From NCBI RefSeq assembly GCF_000147675.1, contig NZ_ADGQ01000062.1:1-41309 (forward strand): a stretch of 41,309 bases of DNA, in the 5' to 3' direction. The notes beneath the pieces were generated by a model. That model was not told where the DNA came from. It was given only the letters and a program-made list of their open reading frames with translations, and ran no database searches. Positions 28,868 to 38,132 of the stretch are shown here, in pieces (the stretch's first letter is position 1; each line of letters starts with the position of its first letter). This DNA is from Peptostreptococcus stomatis DSM 17678. GTDB taxonomy: Bacteria > Bacillota > Clostridia > Peptostreptococcales > Peptostreptococcaceae. The position numbers and the translations under genes are program-made.

Positions 28868-30132
28868 TATTTCACCTCTCTTAACTCTTTAATTTGACTA
28901 ATCAGGGAGGTCGCTGACCTACCTGTTATACCCAGAGACATCTCAGAACCAAATATCCTATCAATCGTCTTCTTCATGTAGTCTAAGTCAATAGAATCAA
29001 TAATCTCCATTATCTCTTCTATAGACAGGAGCCTCTTATCATTTACCTCGTACTCTCCAATTAGGAGCATCCTGTCTTCAGTATCCTCTATATTCATAAG
29101 AACACTACCCTTGTACTGTTCCTTGGCAAAGTCTAGTTCATCTTGGCTGATATAAGACTCTCTCAGGCTGTCAATTTCGTCTATTATCAACTTATATACC
29201 TGGTACAAGTTGTCGTCAGCCATACTGGAATAGATACCCAATTCTGCATGATCCACATAGAAGGAATCTGATGAATAAATATTGTAGGTAAGCCCCTTAT
29301 CTTCTCTTATATTCTGAAATAGTCTAGAACTAGTAGAATTACCCAAAATATTATTTACTAGCTTGACTGCCAGAAAATCCCTATAATTATCATCATTAGG
29401 ACATGGGAATAGGATACCTATGTTGGATTGTTCGTCATCCCTATCCTCTATATAATTTTGGGACTTAAAGTCTTGCCCCTGCCTTGATATATAAAAGTCC
29501 CGAGGCTCCCATTTAGAGAAGATAGACTCAAGTTTATCTACTATATCTTCAAGGACAAAATTTCCACTCATTACTAGGACTGCATTATTAGGTATGTAGT
29601 ACTTACTAAAAAAATCAAGTGTATCCTTCCTTGAAATTTCAGCAATAGATTCTATAGTCCCTAAGACCGACCTACCTACCCCCCGGTTGGAATAGGTCCT
29701 CTTCATTAGTTCTTCATAAAGGTAGTCCTCAGGCGAATCTTCGTACATCTTAATCTCATCCCTGATTACCAACTTTTCTTTTTCTATGTCATGTTCTGAG
29801 AATAATGATCCCGTCAGCAAGTCTGCTATAACATCAAGACCTTCTAATATATGGTTGTATGGCATTTTAACATGGTAACATGTATGATCATGGCCAGTAA
29901 AGGCATTTAAAAGACCCCCATAATAGTCTATGTCATTAGATATCTTTTTAGAAGACCTTCTTTGGGTTCCCTTAAATAGCATATGCTCTATAAAGTGGGC
30001 CAGGCCTCTTGGATAGCCTTCTTCCATTCTAGCTCCAACATTTATCCAGACACCCGCTGATACCGACCTAACATAGGGTATTTCCTCAGCAACTATCCTC
30101 ATTCCATTTTTCAATGATTTATATTTTATCAT
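28867..30132 (-). CDS. M16-family zinc peptidase
   Basis: A 421-residue pitrilysin/processing-peptidase-type enzyme of the short bacterial group found near pnp in Firmicutes. The inverted zinc motif HFIEH is at 46-50 in the first half, and the family's R...Y pair region (GLTYNIYSS) is in the second half. It is probably a cytoplasmic peptide-degrading enzyme; the substrate is unknown. The ATG follows AAGGAG. First gene of the operon with ftsK, rimO and pgsA, preceded by a structured leader. Confidence 0.92.
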   Translation of the reverse strand: MIKYKSLKNGMRIVAEEIPYVRSVSAGVWINVGARMEEGYPRGLAHFIEHMLFKGTQRRSSKKISNDIDYYGGLLNAFTGHDHTCYHVKMPYNHILEGLDVIADLLTGSLFSEHDIEKEKLVIRDEIKMYEDSPEDYLYEELMKRTYSNRGVGRSVLGTIESIAEISRKDTLDFFSKYYIPNNAVLVMSGNFVLEDIVDKLESIFSKWEPRDFYISRQGQDFKSQNYIEDRDDEQSNIGILFPCPNDDNYRDFLAVKLVNNILGNSTSSRLFQNIREDKGLTYNIYSSDSFYVDHAELGIYSSMADDNLYQVYKLIIDEIDSLRESYISQDELDFAKEQYKGSVLMNIEDTEDRMLLIGEYEVNDKRLLSIEEIMEIIDSIDLDYMKKTIDRIFGSEMSLGITGRSATSLISQIKELREVK

Positions 30133-30146
30133 CCTATCTCCTTAAC

Positions 30147-30215
30147 GACATATCATAGAGACCAGAAAAGTCTCTTTATACCTAACCTATCTATATGATA
30201 GGAAAAAAATATGTC
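30147..30215 (-). ncRNA. Possible three-way-junction leader RNA before the M16-ftsK operon
   Basis: An outer 7-bp helix (GACATAT 30147-30153 with ATATGTC 30209-30215) encloses two perfect 6-bp hairpins: 30157-30162 with 30170-30175, and 30186-30191 with 30197-30202. On the minus strand it ends just before the AAGGAG of the M16 gene. The junction sequence does not match the purine riboswitch core. It could be a translational regulator or chance pairing in AT-rich DNA. Confidence 0.35.
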
Positions 30216-30259
30216 CAACTCCAGTATTATTCTAACATAGTTTTCTTAACTAAAAATGT

Positions 30260-30306
30260 ACTATATAAATAAAGTCTAATAACTAATATAAGACTCTATT
30301 TATAGT
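30260..30306 (-). terminator. Hairpin downstream of the CWB2-NlpC gene
   Basis: A long imperfect stem (about 30260-30277 with 30291-30306, one bulge) is followed on the minus strand by ACATTTTTAG. Probable terminator of the upstream hydrolase gene, though the T-tract is not immediate. Confidence 0.45.
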
Positions 30307-30333
30307 ATAGACCTTACGTTTAAACTTCCTTGC

Positions 30334-32406
30334 CTAGTTAGATAAACTGGTAAAATCACGGCCTGATGTAACATAGTCTATAAAGGCTGATGATGAAGTT
30401 ACCAACTTGGCAACATCATTGATTTCATTCCTAAAAACCCCAGTCTTTTTGCCATTTACAAAGGCATAACCATACTGGTGGATCATATTAGGTCTAAAAT
30501 TGCCATCCCTTCCTAGGTACATCATCACATGACCTTGCATATACATACAAATACCTGGCTTCTGTTTTAAAAGGAATCCTTCCTTGGAAACCCTTGTAGT
30601 ATATGGACTAAAGTCTATATTTTTACCAACTATATCCTTGGCCTGCTGACCGGCATCTCTAGGAATAATTATACCAAAAGACCTGTAGATGTCCCTAATA
30701 AATCCAGAACAATCCCTGGTATTATTACTGTGTCCCCAGCCATATTTTTCACCCTCAAACTTTAGGGCCTGTTTTATTATATTTGCCTGGCTAAAGGCAA
30801 GATAGGACTTCACAAGTTCTGACTTGTCTAGGTCAATTGTAGTTGTTTTATAGAATTCTCCTGCTAGTGGCATTGCCAATTTAAATCTACTACTATCCTC
30901 AGAAACTATAGGCATCCTCGTACCCATGTCTATAGTATAGCCATCTATATTTTTTTGCCTATTTATGTAAGTTGCAAATTCAAGCTTCCTATTAGACAGA
31001 AATTCTTCTTTCGTTACCTTCATAATATTCCTAGTAGGTATCCAACCTAAATAGTCCACACAATATACCTTGGCCCAAGTTTTGTCAGAATTATAGCCTA
31101 CTATTACTACCTCATCCCAAGGGAAGAGACCTGTCAAGGCCCCCTGGTCCTGACTATTTGAGGAATCCATTATACCAGGTCCTTCCCTTATAACAGTTCT
31201 CTTTGCTATAAGACCATATTGGCCCTTTATATCCTCAAGTTTATTAAGGTACTTTGACCTGGATATATTTCTTTTATTAATTTCTTGTATCTGGTCCTGG
31301 CTATAGACTAGAGTCTTGTCATAATGGTTATAGTAGTCCCAGTATTCGAATGACGACCTATTAGTTGGTATAGTATTTGGATTTGGTTTCCTATCCCTAT
31401 CACCACTTGCCTGAGGTTCAAATAGCTTATCAGGAACCCATTTTTGCCCGCCAACTAATTTAATATCCTTGTACTTCTTATTTATATAGGACTCATAAGA
31501 CCTGTCCATACCCGACTTTTTAGTCAATACTATACCTGCCCCATCCTGGTAGGCAAGTGGCCCCAATGACAGGGCATCAATTATGTTTTGACCACTGGCA
31601 ATATAGACCTTGTCCCCATCTATCAATTTAGAAATTTGAATAGCCGTATCGTACCTATCCCTACCAGCTATCCTCATTTTAAGTCCAAGCCTGTCATATA
31701 AGTCCTGGCTTATAGAATCCCTGCCACCTATGGCAAACTTGTACATTTCTCCATACTTAGAGCTTATATTGTCATTAGCTAGTGACTTGTTTATTAATAG
31801 GATTGGTTTTTTACCACCACAATAGGCACATGCTGATATAGCATCCATCTGGTTGGCAACTAGGCACAAGCCCTCAGCACCATATTTTTCTATTATTTCA
31901 TCAACAACCTTCTGAGAGGTTTCATACCTATCTTGTCCACTAATCCTAACAATTTCATAACCCCTAGTCTTGAGGTCATTTTCTATATCTAATGATACGG
32001 ATGAATATCCTCCAAGTATATATATCTTACTTGGCTTATTTCTTGCAATTTCATCCATGGTCTGACCAGGCATGGTATCTTTTTCTACTAAGAGTATCCT
32101 TCCTTGACTAGCGGATGCCAGGCTTCCTCCAGAAAGGGCATCAACATAGGACCTGGCATTGGCCAAGACTATAGGTTTATTTTCTGAATTTAAATGTTTC
32201 GATATTTCTACTGCAGTTGTAAACCTATCCTTGCCAGCCAACCTATCAAGGGCATGGCCAGTAGTTACAAGGCTTGATACCATAAGACCTGCAAGCATGC
32301 TACTTGTCAAGTGCCTTCCAAATTTTATATTAAATTGAAATCTGGATTTATTTATATTTTTAATTTTATTTGCAATACTAGTATTATTAGTCTTTCCTGT
32401 AGTCAT
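30334..32406 (-). CDS. Secreted NlpC/P60 peptidase with three CWB2 repeats and an SH3 domain
   Basis: A 690-residue exported wall hydrolase. An unusually long basic n-region (about 34 residues) precedes the hydrophobic signal core ending TGHA. Then come three CWB2 repeats (about 53-145, 153-240, 246-330), an Asn/Pro linker, an SH3-like region (about 395-460), a linker resembling the NLPC_P60 stabilising region, and the NlpC/P60 domain (about 535-650) with Cys566 (RDCSGF), His626 (QGHVMM) and His643. It should cleave stem peptides of peptidoglycan while held on the wall by CWB2. It lies between pnp and the M16 gene, splitting an otherwise usual clostridial gene order. The ATG follows GGGAGG. 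Confidence 0.92.
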   Translation of the reverse strand: MTTGKTNNTSIANKIKNINKSRFQFNIKFGRHLTSSMLAGLMVSSLVTTGHALDRLAGKDRFTTAVEISKHLNSENKPIVLANARSYVDALSGGSLASASQGRILLVEKDTMPGQTMDEIARNKPSKIYILGGYSSVSLDIENDLKTRGYEIVRISGQDRYETSQKVVDEIIEKYGAEGLCLVANQMDAISACAYCGGKKPILLINKSLANDNISSKYGEMYKFAIGGRDSISQDLYDRLGLKMRIAGRDRYDTAIQISKLIDGDKVYIASGQNIIDALSLGPLAYQDGAGIVLTKKSGMDRSYESYINKKYKDIKLVGGQKWVPDKLFEPQASGDRDRKPNPNTIPTNRSSFEYWDYYNHYDKTLVYSQDQIQEINKRNISRSKYLNKLEDIKGQYGLIAKRTVIREGPGIMDSSNSQDQGALTGLFPWDEVVIVGYNSDKTWAKVYCVDYLGWIPTRNIMKVTKEEFLSNRKLEFATYINRQKNIDGYTIDMGTRMPIVSEDSSRFKLAMPLAGEFYKTTTIDLDKSELVKSYLAFSQANIIKQALKFEGEKYGWGHSNNTRDCSGFIRDIYRSFGIIIPRDAGQQAKDIVGKNIDFSPYTTRVSKEGFLLKQKPGICMYMQGHVMMYLGRDGNFRPNMIHQYGYAFVNGKKTGVFRNEINDVAKLVTSSSAFIDYVTSGRDFTSLSN

Positions 32407-32493
32407 AATTACCTCCCAACTTATCTATTTGACTCTGGTTATGGCTAATATATAAATTAAAGCCCTTAGCCCTAAGCCTTTGGATAAAATATG

Positions 32494-32525
32494 AAAAAGT
32501 CAGTGCAAAATCTATTCACACTGAC
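32494..32525 (-). terminator. Terminator of pnp
   Basis: GTCAGTG (32499-32505) pairs with CACTGAC (32519-32525), followed on the minus strand by TTTTTC. It lies just after the pnp stop. Confidence 0.75.
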
Positions 32526-32547
32526 CTTTAATGAACTGTAATCTAAA

Positions 32548-34638
32548 CTATCTCTTAATAGCCTTTATTGAAAGATTTATCCTGTCCTTGTCATCTATTT
32601 CAGTTACTAAAACATCTATCTGGTCACCGATAGCTAGTACGTCTTCAACATTAGCTATCCTTTCCTTAGAAATCTGAGATATATGAAGCAGACCCTGCTT
32701 GCCTGGTAGTATCTCAACGAAGGCTCCGAATTTTTCTATTCTTGTAACAGTACCCTTATATATCTTACCTGGTTCAGCCTCTGCAACTATTTCCTCTACC
32801 ATTTCTAGTGCCCTATTTATCATTTCTGGATCCACACCAACGATAAATACCTCACCAGTCTGTTCTATATCCATCTTGACACCTGTTTCATCAATAATCT
32901 TGTTGATCATCTTTCCACCAGGTCCAATTACATCCCTGATCTTGTCTGGATCTATCAACATCTTGACAATCTTTGGAGCATACTGAGATAGCTCTGGTCT
33001 AGGCTCAGTAATTACCTTCTTCATTTCACCTAGTATGTGAAGTCTACCCTCTCTAGCCTGCTTTAGGGCCTGCCTAAGTACAGGTTCATCTATACCAGCT
33101 ATCTTGATATCCATCTGTATTGCAGTTACACCCTTTTCAGTACCTGCAACCTTAAAGTCCATATCACCTAGGTGGTCTTCCATACCCTGGATATCTGACA
33201 ATACAGCTACCTTACCATGGTGCTTGATTAGACCCATGGCTATACCAGCTACCATATCCTTGATAGGTACACCAGCGTCTAATAGCGAAAGAGTAGATGC
33301 ACAAACTGACGCCTGTGAAGTAGAACCATTAGAGCTCAATACTTCAGATACCAGCCTGATAGCATATGGGAAGTCCTCCTTGCTAGGTATTACTGGTAGT
33401 AGAGCCCTTTCTGCCAAGGCACCATGACCTATTTCTCTTCTACCTGGCCCCCTTGAAGGTCTAGTTTCACCAACAGAATATGCTGGGAAATTGTAGTGGT
33501 GCATATATCTCTTATTTTCTTCTTCATCTAGACCATCTAGTCTCTGTACATCTCCAAGAGCACCCAATGTTGTAACATTCAACACCTGAGTCTGACCTCT
33601 TGTGAATATTGCAGAACCATGAGTTCTTGGTATCATACCAACTTCACACCAGATAGGTCTTATTTCATCTAGTGACCTATTGTCTGGTCTTACACTGTGG
33701 TCAGCTATAAGGCTTCTAACTTCATCCTTAATTATATCATGTAGGACATCTTCTATATCCCCTGCTACTTCTTCAAAGTTGTCCCACTTTTCTTCAAAGT
33801 ATGCCATAGTCTCTTCACTGACAGCATCCATCTTTTCAGTTCTTTCCATCTTTTCAACTGTCTTAACTGCCTCTCTCATCTTTTCTCTGGCAAATTCATT
33901 AACAGCTGCTTCAACTTCCTGACTTGGAACATGTAGTTCAACTGGGCACTTTTCATGGCCAACTTCTGCCACAATACCCTCTATAAATTCAACTATCTTC
34001 TTTATTTCTTCATGGGCATAAAGGATACCATCTAAAACAACATTGTCGTCTACTTCATTTGCACCAGCCTCAACCATCATTATAGCTTCCTTAGTACCTG
34101 ATACTACTAGGTGTAAGTCACTATCTTCCCTCTGCTGCTGGTTAGGATTTAATACAAACTCACCATCAATTAGGCCAACTAAGACTGAAGCAGTTGGACC
34201 ATTGAAAGGTATATCAGATATTGATAGGGCTATTGAAGATCCCAACATAGCAACTATATCAGGCGTACAGTCCTGTTCTACTGATAAGACAGTAGCAACT
34301 ACCTGTACATCATTTCTAAACCCTTCTGGGAATAGGGGTCTAATAGGTCTATCTATCAATCTAGATGTCAAGGTAGCCTTCTCAGAAGCCCTACCTTCCC
34401 TCTTTAAAAATCCACCTGGTATCTTACCAACTGAATACAATTTTTCCTCAAAATCTACGCTTAGAGGGAAAAAATCAATCCCATCTCTTGGCTGTGCTGA
34501 TTTAGTCACATTAACCATTAACATAGTATCACCATAGCTGATAATACAGTTACCATTTGTCATTTCGGCAATCTTACCAATTTCAACAGTTAATGTTCTA
34601 CCGGCGATTTCCGTTTTAAATATTCTATGCTCGAACAT
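32548..34638 (-). CDS. pnp: Polyribonucleotide nucleotidyltransferase (PNPase)
   Basis: A 696-residue 3'-5' phosphorolytic exoribonuclease that also adds tails to RNA; a trimer and a partner of the RNA decay machinery. Two RNase PH-like domains (about 1-230 and 310-545) flank a helical domain. A KH domain ([16 protein letters not shown]) and a C-terminal S1 domain ([16 protein letters not shown]) follow. The length is normal and the ATG follows GAGGAGG. Downstream of rpsO as in most bacteria, but here a DegV gene lies between them. Confidence 0.97.
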   Translation of the reverse strand: MFEHRIFKTEIAGRTLTVEIGKIAEMTNGNCIISYGDTMLMVNVTKSAQPRDGIDFFPLSVDFEEKLYSVGKIPGGFLKREGRASEKATLTSRLIDRPIRPLFPEGFRNDVQVVATVLSVEQDCTPDIVAMLGSSIALSISDIPFNGPTASVLVGLIDGEFVLNPNQQQREDSDLHLVVSGTKEAIMMVEAGANEVDDNVVLDGILYAHEEIKKIVEFIEGIVAEVGHEKCPVELHVPSQEVEAAVNEFAREKMREAVKTVEKMERTEKMDAVSEETMAYFEEKWDNFEEVAGDIEDVLHDIIKDEVRSLIADHSVRPDNRSLDEIRPIWCEVGMIPRTHGSAIFTRGQTQVLNVTTLGALGDVQRLDGLDEEENKRYMHHYNFPAYSVGETRPSRGPGRREIGHGALAERALLPVIPSKEDFPYAIRLVSEVLSSNGSTSQASVCASTLSLLDAGVPIKDMVAGIAMGLIKHHGKVAVLSDIQGMEDHLGDMDFKVAGTEKGVTAIQMDIKIAGIDEPVLRQALKQAREGRLHILGEMKKVITEPRPELSQYAPKIVKMLIDPDKIRDVIGPGGKMINKIIDETGVKMDIEQTGEVFIVGVDPEMINRALEMVEEIVAEAEPGKIYKGTVTRIEKFGAFVEILPGKQGLLHISQISKERIANVEDVLAIGDQIDVLVTEIDDKDRINLSIKAIKR

Positions 34639-34721
34639 AGTTTCCTCCTCTTACTTTTTTATCTTAACAATTTTTACTATCTTACTAATAGACAGCCACT
34701 TCAACAAGTTCTGCCCGTCAA

Positions 34722-35567
34722 TTATTTTGAATAACTAATAGCAATTATATCTGGACCTGTGTGAGAACATATACAGGCTCCACCCTTTGCATAGACAATC
34801 TTCTTTACCTTGTCCTCTAGCCTCTTTTCTACCTCTTCCTTCAGTTTAGCAAAACTTTCAAGGTTAGACCCATATCCAACTATGACAGTGATCTCACCCA
34901 AATACTTTTCGTTCTTTTCCAGTACCATATCTATCAGCTTGCCAACCAACTTTTTAACCCCTCTTACCTTGGATGCAAGGGCAATTTCACCCTTTTCCAT
35001 GATAAATATTGGCTTTATATTCAGCATATTGCCCAATATAGCAGTTGTTAGGTTTACCCTACCGCTCTTCTTCAAGAAATCAAAAGATGATGGTGCAAAC
35101 AAGATGCTTACAGTATCTCTAACAATCTCTAGACCTGACAATACCTCGTCATAAGAAAGACCTTCATCTATCATATCGCAAGCTCTAACCACATACTGGC
35201 CTGCCCCCAAGGACAGCTGTTCTGTATCAAAGACATGGATAGGTCCATCAGTATCATTTTTAGCCAACAGAGCACTCTGGTAGGTACCACTCTTAGTAGA
35301 TGAACCAGTAATACAAATAACCTTCTTGCCTTCCTCAATAGCCCTGTCAAACACCTCTTTAAACTGCATATAAGTAGCCTGAGAAGTTTTTGGTACCTGG
35401 CTTGACTTCAAAGCTCTTTCATAAAACTCTTCTTTAGTCAGATCTATATTATCTCTATACTCTTTACCATCCAATATCAAAGTTAATGGGACTATTTCCA
35501 GATATTCTTTATTATATAAGTCATCAGGAATATCACATAAACTATCACATATTAATTTTATGTCCAA
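34722..35567 (-). CDS. DegV family protein (fatty-acid binding)
   Basis: A 281-residue two-domain DegV protein. The family binds a fatty acid and, in several Firmicutes, acts as the FakB subunit that presents it to the kinase FakA. Visible: the IKLICDSLCDIPDDL opening, the ITGSSTKSGTYQSA loop that binds the carboxylate, and the GVKKLVGKLIDMV helix. The start codon is TTG, seven bases after AGGAGG. Inserted between rpsO and pnp. No fakA gene is in the window, so the role remains inferred. Confidence 0.9.
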   Translation of the reverse strand: MDIKLICDSLCDIPDDLYNKEYLEIVPLTLILDGKEYRDNIDLTKEEFYERALKSSQVPKTSQATYMQFKEVFDRAIEEGKKVICITGSSTKSGTYQSALLAKNDTDGPIHVFDTEQLSLGAGQYVVRACDMIDEGLSYDEVLSGLEIVRDTVSILFAPSSFDFLKKSGRVNLTTAILGNMLNIKPIFIMEKGEIALASKVRGVKKLVGKLIDMVLEKNEKYLGEITVIVGYGSNLESFAKLKEEVEKRLEDKVKKIVYAKGGACICSHTGPDIIAISYSK

Positions 35568-35721
35568 AGTTCTACCTCCTAAAACTTTTTTCTGTTTAAG
35601 TCAACACAATCTATTATACCATATTGACACCTATAAATATAGATTTTTATTAATTTCAAAGCTTAATTTCTAGCTAGAAAAACATATTTCAGCTTTTTTA
35701 AAATGCAAACCTAGTCTATAA

Positions 35722-35757
35722 GTAAAAAAGCAGATATGAAACTAATCACACCTGCTT
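35722..35757 (-). terminator. Terminator of rpsO
   Basis: AGCAGAT (35729-35735) pairs with ACCTGCT (35750-35756) with one wobble, followed on the minus strand by TTTTTTACTT. It separates rpsO from the DegV gene. Confidence 0.7.
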
Positions 35758-35764
35758 AAAGAAA

Positions 35765-36019
35765 TTATTTTCTTAGTCCTAATCTAGCTATTAAGGCTCT
35801 GTAACCTTCTAGATCGTTCTTCTTCAAATATCCTAGTAGATTTCTTCTCCTACCAACCATCTTTAATAGACCTCTTCTTGAGTGGTGGTCCTTCTTATGA
35901 ACCTTTAAGTGTTCATTAAGTTCATTAATTCTAGCTGTTAGTAAAGCTATCTGTACTTCTGGAGAACCTGTATCTCCTTCTTTTCTACCAAAATCTTTGA
36001 TTATCTGTTCCTTGTTCAT
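35765..36019 (-). CDS. rpsO: 30S ribosomal protein S15
   Basis: An 84-residue S15, which binds the central domain of 16S rRNA early in small-subunit assembly and often represses its own translation. Typical motifs: [14 protein letters not shown], the HHSRRGLL turn and [13 protein letters not shown]. The length is slightly under the usual 88-89, from a short N-terminus. The ATG follows AGGAGG by six bases. It has its own promoter and a leader that could hide the ribosome site. Confidence 0.97.
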   Translation of the reverse strand: MNKEQIIKDFGRKEGDTGSPEVQIALLTARINELNEHLKVHKKDHHSRRGLLKMVGRRRNLLGYLKKNDLEGYRALIARLGLRK

Positions 36020-36100
36020 TTCTTTCCTCCTAAAAATTTAAAAATCGCCATTAGCTAAGCAAGGAGTGGAGCCTCGTTTGCCGAGCCATGGTTAAACCTC
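36020..36100 (-). promoter_or_regulatory. rpsO leader, possible S15 autoregulatory region
   Basis: On the minus strand the leader has a CTCG/CGAG hairpin with GCAAA loop (within 36072-36090). Two CTCC motifs (36071-36068, 36066-36063) could pair with the GGAGG of the ribosome site (36031-36026), and a CCAT/ATGG pairing could close a larger structure. Its GC content is clearly above the surroundings. S15 autoregulation through leader RNA is well known, but this fold is inferred. Confidence 0.4.
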
Positions 36101-36104
36101 TATT

Positions 36105-36133
36105 ATTATAACACATCACTTTTTTAAATACAA
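36105..36133 (-). promoter_or_regulatory. rpsO promoter
   Basis: TTGTAT (36133-36128), a 17-bp spacer and TATAAT (36110-36105) on the minus strand, just downstream of the ribF stop. Confidence 0.6.
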
Positions 36134-36136
36134 GTT

Positions 36137-37108
36137 TTATTTCACCTTATCTATACTTGGCTTCACCTTATCTATACTTGATTTTAGACATGACACATAA
36201 TTTTCCCTAACATAGGCTACATCTTCCTTGAGCTGGTTCATCAGGTCCTCTTTACTTTTAAATTTCACCTCATCACGCATATGTTCAACAAATTCAACCT
36301 TTAGTTCCTTACCATATATCATCTGGTCAAAATCCAGTATATAGGTTTCTATAGTAACTTTTTTTCCATGGACAGTTGGGTTGGTGCCGATATTGGTTGC
36401 TCCACAGTAGACATTTCCATCTACAGTGGCCAGGCTGGCATATATGCCCATCCTAGGAATCACCATGGACTTATCATAGTCTATGTTGGCTGTAGGAAAA
36501 CCTATAGTCCTACCTATCTGCCTCCCCTCCACAACTATACCTTCTATACAATAGTACTGGCCCAAGAGTTTTTTTGCACCAGCCACGTCACCATTGCTTA
36601 TCAGGGTCCTAATGTCTGTTGAACTGACCCTCTTTCCATCTAATAGGACTGGTGTTACTATTTCAACCTCAAAATTATACTCTTTACCAAAGTCTATTAA
36701 CTTTTCCGGGTTCCCTTCCTTTTTTCTAGCAAAGGAAAAATCATGACCAACTATAACCTTTTTTATACGCAACTTATCTACCAGAATCTTTTTTACATAA
36801 TCTCTAGCAGAAATTTGGGTCATAGTTATGTCAAATGGAATGTTTACATAGACATCCACACCTAGCTTTTCTATTAGGGCCTGTTTCTGTTCCTGGCTAA
36901 TTATATTTTTTACATATCCCGGCTTGAAAAAGTTAACCGGATGGTTTGAAAAAGTGAATACTACACTTTTTAGTCTCTTCTTTTTAGCATATTTGACTGT
37001 CTTAGATATTAACTCCTGGTGACCCATATGTACACCATCAAAATTTCCTATGGTTACACATGTATCGGTATCTAAGACTATATCTTCAATACTATTAAAA
37101 ACTATCAT
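36137..37108 (-). CDS. ribF: Bifunctional riboflavin kinase / FAD synthetase
   Basis: A two-domain enzyme converting riboflavin to FMN and FMN to FAD. The N-terminal adenylyltransferase domain has GNFDGVHMGH and the later SSTDIRTLI. The C-terminal kinase domain has RTIGFPTANI and the GATNIGTNPT region. GTG 37111 and ATG 37108 are adjacent; the ATG has the better spacing from AGGTG (323 residues). The last residues are a tandem duplication (SIDKVKP then SIDKVK). Between truB and rpsO, as in most Firmicutes. Confidence 0.95.
   Translation of the reverse strand: MIVFNSIEDIVLDTDTCVTIGNFDGVHMGHQELISKTVKYAKKKRLKSVVFTFSNHPVNFFKPGYVKNIISQEQKQALIEKLGVDVYVNIPFDITMTQISARDYVKKILVDKLRIKKVIVGHDFSFARKKEGNPEKLIDFGKEYNFEVEIVTPVLLDGKRVSSTDIRTLISNGDVAGAKKLLGQYYCIEGIVVEGRQIGRTIGFPTANIDYDKSMVIPRMGIYASLATVDGNVYCGATNIGTNPTVHGKKVTIETYILDFDQMIYGKELKVEFVEHMRDEVKFKSKEDLMNQLKEDVAYVRENYVSCLKSSIDKVKPSIDKVK
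36141..36180. repeat. Tandem 21-bp duplication at the 3' end of ribF
   Basis: The 19-base string TTCACCTTATCTATACTTG occurs at 36141-36159 and 36162-36180, a 21-bp period. It keeps the reading frame and adds seven residues to the RibF tail. Confidence 0.9.
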
Positions 37109-37215
37109 CACATCACCTATCTCTTTATCGTCTATTATAAAGCATCTATATTCTAAGTTTAATTTTCTATCTAATTTGAGAATTTAGGCCAACCTCTCTG
37201 CAAGTTAGCCCGTCA

Positions 37216-38118
37216 CTAAAAAAACTTATGACTCTTGACCATCAAAAGACCATCTTGCCTAATGAGCTGACCTGAACCTATAAAGCCATCCTTAGAATAG
37301 ACCCTGACTAGGTCAGAATCCTCCCCCAGGTTGTGGTCGTCAAACCTTCTGTCCTCGATCTTACCGCCATTGGAATAATACTTTACAGCGTTATCCTTAA
37401 GTACTATATAGGGTAGGTCTGACAGGACATCCTCAACTGACCAAGAATTCTCTTCCAACTTATTTTCGTCTCTAAACCTTTCAAGGTCTTCTAAACTAAT
37501 TGCCTTATCTATTTCAAATATACCCGTCTTGGACCTAATTAATCCTGTCATATGGGCACCTACTCCCAGTAGTTGTCCAAGGTCATGGCAGATACTCCTA
37601 ACATAAGTCCCCTTACTACATTCAACTTCAAAAGTGACTTTTGGCAGGTCCATGGACAAGATATCTATTTTCTTTATAATTACCCTCCTGGCCACAAGCT
37701 TAATCTGGTCACCCTTACCGGCCCTGACTAGGTCACACATCCTCTTTCCATTAACCTTAAGGGCAGAATACTTGGGTGGAAGCTGGTCAATAGGACCGAG
37801 TTGACTATTCATAGCCCTTATCAGGTCTTCCTCACCAATTCCTGATGGGTCCCTGACCTCTAGTATCTGGCCTGAAGAATCATATGTGTCTGTTTCTATA
37901 CCAAGAACCATATCACAAACATATGTCTTGTCCTTATTCAGTATTAGGTCGCACACCTTGGTAGCCCTGCCCACACAAATGGGTAGGACACCTACTGCAT
38001 CTGGGTCCAGAGTTCCAGTATGACCAACCTTCTTTATACCCAATATTTTTCTAACCTTGTAGACTACATCATGGGATGTCATCCCAGCAGGTTTGTAAAT
38101 ATTAAAAATTCTATCCAT
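37216..38118 (-). CDS. truB: tRNA pseudouridine(55) synthase TruB
   Basis: A 300-residue enzyme making pseudouridine 55 in the T-loop of tRNAs. The catalytic Asp38 is in GTLDPDAVGVLP. The KTYV segment, the PPKYSALKVNG motif and the SKGTYVRS motif follow in normal order. The C-terminal extension (about 240-300) is the usual small domain. The ATG follows AGGA. Only 14 bp separate it from nrnA, so they are cotranscribed. Confidence 0.96.
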   Translation of the reverse strand: MDRIFNIYKPAGMTSHDVVYKVRKILGIKKVGHTGTLDPDAVGVLPICVGRATKVCDLILNKDKTYVCDMVLGIETDTYDSSGQILEVRDPSGIGEEDLIRAMNSQLGPIDQLPPKYSALKVNGKRMCDLVRAGKGDQIKLVARRVIIKKIDILSMDLPKVTFEVECSKGTYVRSICHDLGQLLGVGAHMTGLIRSKTGIFEIDKAISLEDLERFRDENKLEENSWSVEDVLSDLPYIVLKDNAVKYYSNGGKIEDRRFDDHNLGEDSDLVRVYSKDGFIGSGQLIRQDGLLMVKSHKFF

Positions 38119-38132
38119 TACTTCCTATCCTT

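Noticed and set aside
30147-30215. Purine riboswitch before the M16 gene
   Set aside because: The three-way shape is similar, but the conserved junction and loop bases of the purine aptamer are missing.
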